Source: Polaribacter litorisediminis (GTDB lineage Bacteria > Bacteroidota > Bacteroidia > Flavobacteriales > Flavobacteriaceae). From it: DNA of 64,000 bases. Shown here piece by piece: positions 18,135-24,584 of the stretch. The notes beneath the pieces were generated by a model. It made no database searches. It saw only the letters and a list, made by a program, of their open reading frames with translations, and was not told the DNA's origin. Numbering within the stretch: the stretch's first letter is position 1; each line of letters begins with the position of its first letter. A program made the translations under genes and the position numbers. The DNA lies in the NCBI RefSeq assembly GCF_019968605.1, contig NZ_CP082966.1, forward strand, positions 2,655,501-2,719,500, given 5' to 3'.

Positions 18135-18167
18135 AGACCTCACAGGTTTTAAACACCTGTGAGGTCT
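18135..18167. repeat. Perfect 13-bp stem palindrome (REP-like)
   Basis: AGACCTCACAGGT (18135-18147), loop TTTAAAC, ACCTGTGAGGTCT (18155-18167). It lies 18 bases upstream of the ketosynthase ATG, between bioA and that gene. The form resembles the hairpins at 13020-13111 (CCT..CAAGGT core), pointing to a family of short palindromic repeats. Confidence 0.7.
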
Positions 18168-18190
18168 ATAATTTATACAAAGATAAGTTT

Positions 18191-18325
18191 TGTGTTAAGG
18201 ATTGGAGCATTGTCGGAGCTCATTTTTGTTTTTTCAACAAAAATAGCGACTGCGGAAAGCCTGACGTTTTTTTTTGGCTAAAAATTTTTATTTCAAAACT
18301 TTTAGCCAAAAAAAACGGAACGCCC
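18191..18325 (-). repeat. Dispersed intergenic repeat, copy A
   Basis: Read on the minus strand it starts GGGCGTT directly at the bioA stop and ends TAACACA. It shares with copy B (48723-48808) the ordered blocks GGGCGTT, GC-CGCTTTC-like, a TCGCT block, AAAAAACAAAAA, GAGCTC, a TGC and a CAATC..TAAC end. Copy A carries an extra inner palindrome, GGCTAAAA (18276-18283) with TTTTAGCC (18300-18307), flanked by T and A runs. Likely a genome-wide 3'-end repeat. Confidence 0.65.
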
Positions 18326-19590
18326 TAAATAATTTCTAAACTTTGTTCAATGGTATCATACACTTTTTGTAGTTGCTTTTTAGAAATGACATATGGAACT
18401 TGAATATAAATTGTGTTTCCTAACGGACGTAAAAAAACACCCCGATCCATAAAAAATTTCAATAATTTATCTCGCAAATTGCCATACCGCTCCATTTTTG
18501 TATTGAGATCCAAAGCAAAAATAACTCCTTGAGAACGTGCTGTTTTTACTTTTGGATGTTTTAAAATATGGTTCTCAAACACCTTGTGAGCACTTGAAAT
18601 TTCTATAATATTTTGCTGAATTTCATCAGATTGCAATAATTCTATCGCAGCAATTGCAGCACTGCAGGCAATCGGATTTCCTGAATATGTATGACAATGA
18701 AAAAAACCTTTTGCCATCTCGTCGCTTAAAAAAGCCTCGTAAATTTTTTCTGTGCAAGAAGTAATCGCCAACGGAACCAAACCACCCGTTAACGCTTTAC
18801 TCAAACAGATGATATCAGGTTTTGTTTCCATAAAATCGGATGCAAAATTGCGTCCAGTTTTCCCAAAACCGGTCATTACCTCATCTGCAATTGTTAAAAT
18901 ATTGTTGATTTTAAAGAAATTTAAAATCTCATTTAAACCTGCTGCGTTGTGAATTTTCATTCCTGCAGCACCTTGAATGATGGGTTCATAAATGAAACCT
19001 GCAATTTTATAATTTTCTATGTATTCTTTTAATTTTGCTAAAATTTCTTGATGATTTTTTCCATTCGGTGTCGGAATTCGTTTTACATCCATTAAAAAAT
19101 CTTCAAAAGGACCGTTGTATACCGACAAACCAGAAACAGACATGGCGCCAAACGTATCGCCGTGAAATCCGTTTTCAAAAGCGATGAATGTTGTGCGCTT
19201 TTCATCTAAATTAAAATAATATTGGAGCGCCATTTTAATCCCCGCTTCTACCGCCGTGGAACCATTGTCGTTAAAAAAAATGCGATTCTGATTTTGAGGT
19301 AATATTTTAATCAATTCTTCGGATAATTTTACAGCCGGTTCATGGGTGAAATCGCTAAACATTACTTGGTCTAATTGTTGCATTTGTTGGTAAACACGAC
19401 TCGTTATAAAATCGTTGCAATGCCCAAACATGCACGTATACCAAGAAGAAATCGCATCGATATATTCGTTGCCATTTTCATCTGTTAAAATACATCCTTT
19501 CGCTTTTACAATCGCCAAACTATTTGGACTTAATTGGTGTTGTTTTAGCGGGTGCCAAAGGTGTTTTTTATCTCTTTCTTGTAGGGTCAT
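18325..19590 (-). CDS. bioA: Adenosylmethionine-8-amino-7-oxononanoate aminotransferase BioA
   Basis: 421 residues; PLP enzyme making 7,8-diaminopelargonate. It shows HLWHPLKQHQLSPNSLAIVKAKG at the start, DAISSWYTCMFGHCN, the Gly-rich NDNGSTAVEAGIKMA, GFHGDTFGAMSVSG, ADEVMTGFGKTGR with the Asp that holds the PLP ring, and the Schiff-base Lys K265 in CLSKALTGGLVPLA. The pattern with HxWHP and YTCMFGH separates BioA from other class III transaminases. The ketosynthase gene follows on the same strand; bioF diverges on the plus strand from an intergenic region of 238 bases. A small SEC-C remnant sits 1 base upstream. Confidence 0.96.
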   Translation of the reverse strand: MTLQERDKKHLWHPLKQHQLSPNSLAIVKAKGCILTDENGNEYIDAISSWYTCMFGHCNDFITSRVYQQMQQLDQVMFSDFTHEPAVKLSEELIKILPQNQNRIFFNDNGSTAVEAGIKMALQYYFNLDEKRTTFIAFENGFHGDTFGAMSVSGLSVYNGPFEDFLMDVKRIPTPNGKNHQEILAKLKEYIENYKIAGFIYEPIIQGAAGMKIHNAAGLNEILNFFKINNILTIADEVMTGFGKTGRNFASDFMETKPDIICLSKALTGGLVPLAITSCTEKIYEAFLSDEMAKGFFHCHTYSGNPIACSAAIAAIELLQSDEIQQNIIEISSAHKVFENHILKHPKVKTARSQGVIFALDLNTKMERYGNLRDKLLKFFMDRGVFLRPLGNTIYIQVPYVISKKQLQKVYDTIEQSLEII

Positions 19591-19591
19591 T

Positions 19592-19699
19592 TTAATTATT
19601 TATACAACATTTTTTATATTTTTTACCACTTCCACAAGGACAAAGTTCATTTCTACCTATTTTTTTGATGACTGATATAAGGAGCCTTAAAAAAAGTTC
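19592..19699 (-). pseudogene. SEC-C zinc-motif remnant
   Basis: The minus strand encodes an open stretch ending [20 protein letters not shown] and then C-I-N-N-stop, a full SEC-C zinc motif (CxCxSGxxYxxCC) as found at the end of SecA and in small zinc proteins. There is no ATG in this frame; a TGA lies just upstream of position 19699. Another frame is open upstream, and a 7-A run (rc of 19660-19666) could be the site of a one-base slip, although that frame also lacks an ATG. It ends 1 base from the bioA start. Probably a decayed gene end. Confidence 0.6.
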
Positions 19700-19815
19700 T
19701 CAATATGGCAACAGATTTTCTTTGTAAATTCAGAATAAGAATCTGCTCACAAGATGTATTAACAGTATTACCATCTAACAATACAAACAAGCAAGCAAAG
19801 ATATTGAATTTTGTC

Positions 19816-19823
19816 TATTTTTG
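19816..19823 (+). promoter_or_regulatory. -7 box of bioF, implying a nearly leaderless mRNA
   Basis: TATTTTTG ends 5 bases before the bioF ATG (19829). With transcription starting about 6-8 bases after the box, the mRNA would begin at or inside the start codon. A TTG upstream (19804-19806) is too close to be a good -33 element. Confidence 0.5.
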
Positions 19824-19828
19824 CTTCG

Positions 19829-21037
19829 ATGAATTTGCCAAAAAAGTTAACAAATAAATTAAATATTCGTGAAGAAAATAATTCTTTACGGAAATTATCA
19901 CCGCAAAATAATTTAGTTGATTTTTCTTCAAATGATTATTTAGGTTTTGCAAAATCTGAAGTTATTTTTGATGAAACACATCAGCTTTTAATTACTAAAA
20001 ACAGCAAACAAAATGGTGCAACAGGAAGCAGATTATTATCTGGAAATCATTTTTTATATGATGAAGTAGAACTATTTTTAAGCGAATTTCATCAAGCAGA
20101 AACTGCTACTATTTTTAACTCGGGTTATGATGCCAATATTGGATTGTTTTCTTGTGTTCCTCAGCGCAATGATGTGATTTTATATGATGAATTTTGTCAT
20201 GCCTCTATTAGAGATGGAATTCAATTAAGCAATGCAAAATCCTTCAAGTTTTTACATAATAACCTTGCAGATTTAGAAAAACGTGTTTTGGCTATGAAAG
20301 CTGACGCTATAACTTATGAATTTGAAATCTATGTTGTTACAGAATCGGTTTTTTCTATGGATGGGGATTCTCCCGATCTTATTTCAATAGCCGAAATTTG
20401 TAAAAAATACAATATTTATCTTATTGTGGATGAAGCCCATGCTGTTGGTGTTTTTGGCGTTCAAGGTAGCGGACTTGTGCAAAAACTGCAAATTCAAGAT
20501 GCTGTTTTTGCACGCATTATCACGTTCGGAAAAGCCCTGGGTTGCCATGGAGCTGCTATTTTAGGAAGTAACGACTTACAAAGTTATTTGGTAAATTTTG
20601 GACGAAGTTTTATTTATACTACAGGTTTGTCTCCACATTCTTTGGCGACCATTCAAATTGCTTACCATGCACTCCGAAAGAATTCAACCAAAACCGAAAG
20701 TCCATATAAAAAACTAAACCGGAACATTCAATTTTTTAAATCTGAAATCACACAATTACAGTTACCTCTTTTTTATTTGGATGCAACATCTAAAATATCA
20801 TACGGGTTTATTGAAAGTAATTCTGCCATTCATTCTTGCATTATTCCTGGAAATACTCGTGTAAAAAAAATTGCCGAAAAATTACGAAAAATGGGATTTG
20901 AAACCAAAGCAATTTTATCGCCCACGGTTCCGAAACAACAAGAGCGATTGCGTTTTTGTTTGCATAGCTATAACTCTAAAAAAGAAATTCGGGAAGTTTT
21001 GTATTTGTTAAGTATTTTTGTCAAAAAGGAACTTTAA
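19829..21037 (+). CDS. bioF: 8-amino-7-oxononanoate synthase BioF-like
   Basis: 402 residues from the ATG at 19829 (MNLPKKLTNKLNIREENNSLR); the frame can be read from a TTG at 19811 but that lies in the promoter box. PLP alpha-oxoamine synthase fold: NLVDFSSNDYLGFAKS, GATGSRLLSGNHFLYDEVE, NSGYDANIGLFS, ESVFSMDGDSPDL, VDEAHAVGVFG and the Schiff-base Lys K235 in ITFGKALGCHGAAI. It joins pimeloyl-CoA/ACP to alanine. First gene of a plus-strand set with the DUF2007 protein, bioD and the UmuD-like gene. Confidence 0.94.
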   Translation: MNLPKKLTNKLNIREENNSLRKLSPQNNLVDFSSNDYLGFAKSEVIFDETHQLLITKNSKQNGATGSRLLSGNHFLYDEVELFLSEFHQAETATIFNSGYDANIGLFSCVPQRNDVILYDEFCHASIRDGIQLSNAKSFKFLHNNLADLEKRVLAMKADAITYEFEIYVVTESVFSMDGDSPDLISIAEICKKYNIYLIVDEAHAVGVFGVQGSGLVQKLQIQDAVFARIITFGKALGCHGAAILGSNDLQSYLVNFGRSFIYTTGLSPHSLATIQIAYHALRKNSTKTESPYKKLNRNIQFFKSEITQLQLPLFYLDATSKISYGFIESNSAIHSCIIPGNTRVKKIAEKLRKMGFETKAILSPTVPKQQERLRFCLHSYNSKKEIREVLYLLSIFVKKEL

Positions 21038-21059
21038 ATCCATACCAACACCTAAAAAA

Positions 21060-21437
21060 ATGAATCCTAATTTTAAAATTTTAGCAGTTTTTGAGTTTTC
21101 AACAGAAGCCCATGTCACCAAATCGAAATTAGATTCAGAGGGTTTTACGACTATGCTCATGGACGAAAAAACCATTGACGCAGATCCTTTAGTGAGCAAT
21201 GCCATTGGTGGCGTAAAATTATTGGTGCACACGAAAGATTTTGAAAACGCAGTGAACATTTATAACGAGATTCGAGTTTATCAAAAAGACACAAATGGAA
21301 AAGATATTTCTTGTCCTAAATGCAACTCCAGCAGGATTTTAATTGCACCCATTCAAAGAAAAAATGTGTTTTATATGTTGTTTCCTTTTTTTGAAAAAAC
21401 AAGACAAATTTGTAACGATTGTAAAACAATTTTTTAA
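21060..21437 (+). CDS. DUF2007-type protein with zinc ribbon
   Basis: 125 residues from the ATG at 21060, 22 bases after bioF; an upstream in-frame start (21018) would overlap bioF. The N-terminal part (FKILAVFEFSTEAHVTKSKLDSEGFTTMLMDE, GGVKLLVHTKDFENAVNIYNE) matches the DUF2007 putative signal-transducing fold, a small ferredoxin-like domain. The C-terminal part has CPKC and CNDC pairs forming a zinc ribbon, with a short hydrophobic stretch between them (NVFYMLFPFF). The stop overlaps the bioD ATG by one base, so the two are translationally coupled. Its job in the biotin operon is not known. Confidence 0.75.
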   Translation: MNPNFKILAVFEFSTEAHVTKSKLDSEGFTTMLMDEKTIDADPLVSNAIGGVKLLVHTKDFENAVNIYNEIRVYQKDTNGKDISCPKCNSSRILIAPIQRKNVFYMLFPFFEKTRQICNDCKTIF

Positions 21438-22048
21438 TGCCAAATACATATTTTATCACAGGAATATCAACAGAAGTAGGAAAAACCATTGCCGCAGCCA
21501 TTGTAACGGAGGCGTTGGAAGCTGATTACTGGAAACCCGTTCAAGCTGGAGAACTTGACAATTCTGACACCCATAAAGTACAAAAGCTCATTTCAAATTC
21601 TAAATCCGTTTTTCATGCTAATTCGTATGCTTTAGAAACCCCGATGAGTCCGCATGCCGCCGCAGAAATTGACGGGATTACCATCGAATTAAACAAAATA
21701 AAAGCACCAGAAACAAAAAATAACTTGGTCATAGAAGGTGCAGGCGGTTTATTGGTTCCGTTCAATGACACGGATACTATTTTCGATTTAATTCAACCTG
21801 AATACAAAGTAATTGTAGTTTCCAGACATTATTTAGGAAGTATCAATCACACTTTATTAACCGTAAACTTGTTAACATCTAAAGGTTTTGAAGTCGCTAT
21901 TCTTTTCTCTGGTGATGCACATCCTACCACAGAGGCAATCATTAAAAAAATGAGCGGTGTGCAAATTATTGGAAGAATTGACGAGGAACCTTATTTTGAT
22001 CAAAATGTGATTAAAGAATATGCTGAAAAGTTCAAAGAAAAATTGTAA
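21437..22048 (+). CDS. bioD: ATP-dependent dethiobiotin synthetase BioD
   Basis: 203 residues; closes the ureido ring of dethiobiotin using ATP and CO2. P-loop GISTEVGKTIAA with K16-T17, then DYWKPVQAGE (the KPVQ-G substrate loop), ETPMSPHAAAEIDG, and NNLVIEGAGGLLVPFND, all BioD signatures. The C-terminal VVSRHYLGSINHTLLT and INRIDEEPYFD-like segments complete the fold. Coupled to the DUF2007 gene (one-base overlap) and followed 10 bases later by the UmuD-like gene. Confidence 0.96.
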   Translation: MPNTYFITGISTEVGKTIAAAIVTEALEADYWKPVQAGELDNSDTHKVQKLISNSKSVFHANSYALETPMSPHAAAEIDGITIELNKIKAPETKNNLVIEGAGGLLVPFNDTDTIFDLIQPEYKVIVVSRHYLGSINHTLLTVNLLTSKGFEVAILFSGDAHPTTEAIIKKMSGVQIIGRIDEEPYFDQNVIKEYAEKFKEKL

Positions 22049-22058
22049 TTTGTGGCGC

Positions 22059-22493
22059 ATGAGAGCAACAGACAATCTTACTTTATTTGCACCGAAAGCT
22101 TCTTCGGGAAATGGCGCTATTTTAATTGATGTAGGCATTTCTGCAGGTTACCCATCTCCGTCTGGAGATTTTAACGAAACTAGAATTTCTTTAGATGACG
22201 AATTAGTTCAAAATAAAGACAGTACTTTTTACGCGAAAGTAAAAGGCCAATCAATGATTAATGCTGGTTTAGATGACAATGATTTATTAGTTATTGATAG
22301 AAGTCTAGAGCCTGCCAACAATAAAATTGCAGTTTGCTTTTTAGACGGAGAGTTTACCGTTAAACGCTTACGTGTAGCAAAAAATGAGGTTTGGTTACAG
22401 CCAGAAAATCCGAATTACCCAATTATACATATAACGGAAGAAAACGATTTTATGATTTGGGGTATTGTTACAAACGTGATTAAAAAAGTATAA
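22059..22493 (+). CDS. UmuD-like S24 self-cleaving peptidase
   Basis: 144 residues from the ATG at 22059; an earlier start at 22020 would overlap bioD. Layout follows UmuD: N-terminal arm, cleavage-site region ISAG|YPSPSGDF (A29-G30), nucleophile S65 in KGQSMINAG, general base K102 in GEFTVKRL. The S-K distance of 37 equals that of E. coli UmuD (S60/K97). UmuD proteins are processed under SOS control to activate polymerase V. There is no umuC next to it; the next genes are DUF2975 proteins behind a terminator. No SOS box was recognised. It may be expressed with the biotin genes. Confidence 0.82.
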   Translation: MRATDNLTLFAPKASSGNGAILIDVGISAGYPSPSGDFNETRISLDDELVQNKDSTFYAKVKGQSMINAGLDDNDLLVIDRSLEPANNKIAVCFLDGEFTVKRLRVAKNEVWLQPENPNYPIIHITEENDFMIWGIVTNVIKKV

Positions 22494-22547
22494 TTTCAAT
22501 CAATAATAATTATATATCTTGCTTGTTATTTATTAAAATAATAATAA

Positions 22548-22578
22548 AAAATCAGAGAAATGATTCTCTGATTTTTTT
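22548..22578 (+). terminator. Intrinsic terminator after the UmuD-like gene
   Basis: Stem AATCAGAGAA (22550-22559) with TTCTCTGATT (22564-22573), loop ATGA, then a run of T to 22578. Ends the bioF-bioD-umuD-like transcript. Confidence 0.85.
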
Positions 22579-22619
22579 GTCTAAAAACTAAAATATTATC
22601 ATATTTTAATATTTTATTA

Positions 22620-22667
22620 TTGTTTATCAATAATTTTTATATATTTGTTGTATCAAAATATATACAA
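22620..22667 (+). promoter_or_regulatory. Promoter and candidate operator of the DUF2975-YozG operon
   Basis: TTG (22620-22622), 17 bases, then TATATTTG (22640-22647), fitting TTTG/TAnnTTTG. Just behind it, up to the first base of the start codon, lies TTGTAT-N8-ATACAA (22648-22653 and 22662-22667), a dyad suited to a small HTH repressor such as the one encoded at the operon end (inference). Confidence 0.6.
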
Positions 22668-23224
22668 TGAAAACAATAAAAATTTTAACAACACTTATAA
22701 ATATATTATTTTTTGGGTTAACCATAGTATTTATAGCGCTACTAATATTCGGGTTTGTTATTTACTTTTTTAGCGAACACTTACCTTTTTATCTTCAAAA
22801 TTTCGGAATGTTATTTAACTCAAACTTTTTTAGCTGGCACCTTTTCTTAGTTCCAGCAACTACCGTTTTAAATTTTATCTTATTTATTATGGCTATTTTC
22901 TACCTTAGAAAAAGTATTACACCTTTTATACAGTCCGACTTCTATAGCGAAAGCGTCACCAAAAATTTATGGAAAGCAGGAAATCTTTTTATTTTTATAG
23001 GAGTATCTACTATTATTATCCAATTAATTGCAGCAACTTATATGCAAGTTTTTATGACTAAAATTATACAAATTAATGGATTTATTACTTTCTCTAATAT
23101 AGTTGCAGCAGCATTTGATTTAAGAAGTATTTTCTTAATTATTGTTGGCTTATTTTTTCTACTCTTTAGTAAAAGTTTCATCAACGCAAGAGCATTAAAA
23201 CAAGAAAACGATTTAACTATTTAA
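22667..23224 (+). CDS. DUF2975 family membrane protein 1
   Basis: 185 residues with four predicted membrane helices (about 12-36, 55-78, 103-127, 145-167), the DUF2975 plan: a YLRKSITPFIQSDFYSESVTKNLWKAGNLF segment between helices 2 and 3 and the conserved C-terminal tail KQENDLTI. First of three tandem paralogues (2-base gaps) followed by a YozG-type regulator, the standard partner of DUF2975 proteins in Firmicutes and Bacteroidota. Function is unknown; the pairing suggests membrane sensing with a dedicated repressor. Confidence 0.82.
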   Translation: MKTIKILTTLINILFFGLTIVFIALLIFGFVIYFFSEHLPFYLQNFGMLFNSNFFSWHLFLVPATTVLNFILFIMAIFYLRKSITPFIQSDFYSESVTKNLWKAGNLFIFIGVSTIIIQLIAATYMQVFMTKIIQINGFITFSNIVAAAFDLRSIFLIIVGLFFLLFSKSFINARALKQENDLTI

Positions 23225-23226
23225 TC

Positions 23227-23730
23227 ATGCGAAAAATTAATATTCTAAAAGCAATTGTAGATTTACTTTGGATATTTTCAATGCCAATAGTATTGTTAAT
23301 TATTGGATTTTCAATTACAATTTTCTTTGTTGTTTTGAGTGAATTAAATATCAAGATAAACTCAGTGGTTTTGAATACCAACAAGCTAACATCAAAAATA
23401 TTATTGGCTATTGCTGCTTTAAATTACTTACTAATTATTGCTGCTTTGTATTTTTTCAGAAAAGTATTGCATTATTTTTTAAGAGTTAAAATATTTGAAG
23501 AAATGGTTATCACTTCCTTTAAAAAAATTGGTAATTTATTAGTGATTTCTAGTATAATTTCACTCATCACTTCTATGCTAAGTAAAGTTTATTTTGAGCA
23601 AAAAGTAGCTTTAGAGTTTGGTCTAAACCAACACTTGATAATTATTTGTTTTGGTCTATTCTTTTTAGTTTTAAGTGAAATATTTAAAATTGCAAAACAT
23701 CAAAAACAAGAAAACGATTTAACAATTTAA
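23227..23730 (+). CDS. DUF2975 family membrane protein 2
   Basis: 167 residues, four predicted helices (about 13-35, 55-78, 99-118, 134-154). The FFRKVLHYFLRVKIFEEMVITSFKKIGNLL segment and the tail QKQENDLTI align with the neighbouring paralogues, but much of the remaining sequence differs, so the copies are old. Two bases separate it from each neighbour. Same family and presumably related role as the first copy. Confidence 0.82.
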   Translation: MRKINILKAIVDLLWIFSMPIVLLIIGFSITIFFVVLSELNIKINSVVLNTNKLTSKILLAIAALNYLLIIAALYFFRKVLHYFLRVKIFEEMVITSFKKIGNLLVISSIISLITSMLSKVYFEQKVALEFGLNQHLIIICFGLFFLVLSEIFKIAKHQKQENDLTI

Positions 23731-23732
23731 TT

Positions 23733-24248
23733 ATGAAAACAGTAAAAATTTTAAAAGTAATGCATATCCTCTCTTGGATTGTTTTTGTTGGCTTATGTAT
23801 AAAAACAGGAATCATCTTAACATCCTATTTTATTAGTATTGCCAGGCCTGAGTATGCTAAAAACTTGTTTGAGGGTTTAGATTTATCACAATACTATACG
23901 CATAGTTTTTGGCAATATTCTAGTATTGTTGGCTACAAAGTACTCTTATTTTCATTAGAAGCCCATATTGCATTTTTAGTAACCCGATTGTTAAATACGC
24001 TAAATTTAGAAAAACCATTTCATGAGAGTATGCATCAATTAATGACTAAGATAAGCATTAGTATTTTTTATTTATGGATTTTAGCTATTATACATAATGC
24101 TCATGTTCAGTTTTTAGCAAAAAGATATAACTTCTCGATGGAGTTATTTTCTGGTGACTTTATCTTTTTAGCGGGTATTATTTTCATTTTTGCTCAAATT
24201 ATTAAAAGAGGAATTGAAATTCAACAAGAAAACGATTTAACCATATAA
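23733..24248 (+). CDS. DUF2975 family membrane protein 3
   Basis: 171 residues, four predicted helices. The start MKTVKILKVMH closely follows that of copy 1 (MKTIKILTTL) and the tail IQQENDLTI is shared. The middle has RLLNTLNLEKPFHESMHQLMTKISISIFYL at the place of the conserved DUF2975 segment. The regulator gene starts 1 base after its stop, so the two are tightly coupled. Confidence 0.82.
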   Translation: MKTVKILKVMHILSWIVFVGLCIKTGIILTSYFISIARPEYAKNLFEGLDLSQYYTHSFWQYSSIVGYKVLLFSLEAHIAFLVTRLLNTLNLEKPFHESMHQLMTKISISIFYLWILAIIHNAHVQFLAKRYNFSMELFSGDFIFLAGIIFIFAQIIKRGIEIQQENDLTI

Positions 24249-24249
24249 T

Positions 24250-24456
24250 ATGGCGATTATTGTAAATCTTGACGTAATGTTGGCAAAGCGCAAAATGCGC
24301 AGCAAGGAGTTAGCAGAAATTATTGGAATTACCACCGCCAATCTATCTATCTTAAAATCTGGGAAGGCGAAAGCTGTTCGTTTTTCTACTTTAGAAGCTA
24401 TTTGTGAAGCTTTAGATTGCCAACCCTCAGATATTTTAGAATATAAAAAAGATTAA
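24250..24456 (+). CDS. YozG-type XRE family transcriptional regulator
   Basis: 68 residues, almost wholly a Cro/CI helix-turn-helix: MLAKRKMRSKELAEIIGITTANLSILKSGKAKAVRFSTLEAICEALDCQPSDIL. The K-M-R-S-K-E-L start and SDILEY end are typical of YozG-like proteins that accompany DUF2975. Last gene of the operon and the likely repressor acting on the TTGTAT-N8-ATACAA dyad at 22648-22667 (inference). Ends before a strong terminator. Confidence 0.9.
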   Translation: MAIIVNLDVMLAKRKMRSKELAEIIGITTANLSILKSGKAKAVRFSTLEAICEALDCQPSDILEYKKD

Positions 24457-24500
24457 CTTTTATACTTCTAAAATATTTTATAAGACAGTTATAAAACTAA

Positions 24501-24528
24501 AAAACTCCGAATTTTAATTCGGAGTTTT
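24501..24528. terminator. Intrinsic terminator of the DUF2975 operon
   Basis: AAAACTCCGAATT (24501-24513), loop TT, AATTCGGAGTTTT (24516-24528): a perfect 13-bp stem, flanked by A and T, able to act in both directions between the regulator gene and the convergent S9 peptidase gene. Confidence 0.88.
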
Positions 24529-24584
24529 ACTTTTAATTTTAATGAGTTCTCGACTGCGCTATAACTGACATAATAAAATAACAA

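Noticed and set aside
18117..18143. Upstream start for the ketosynthase at 18143
   Set aside because: The extension has no similarity to ketosynthase starts and runs into the palindromic repeat region; the ATG at 18116 matches family starts.
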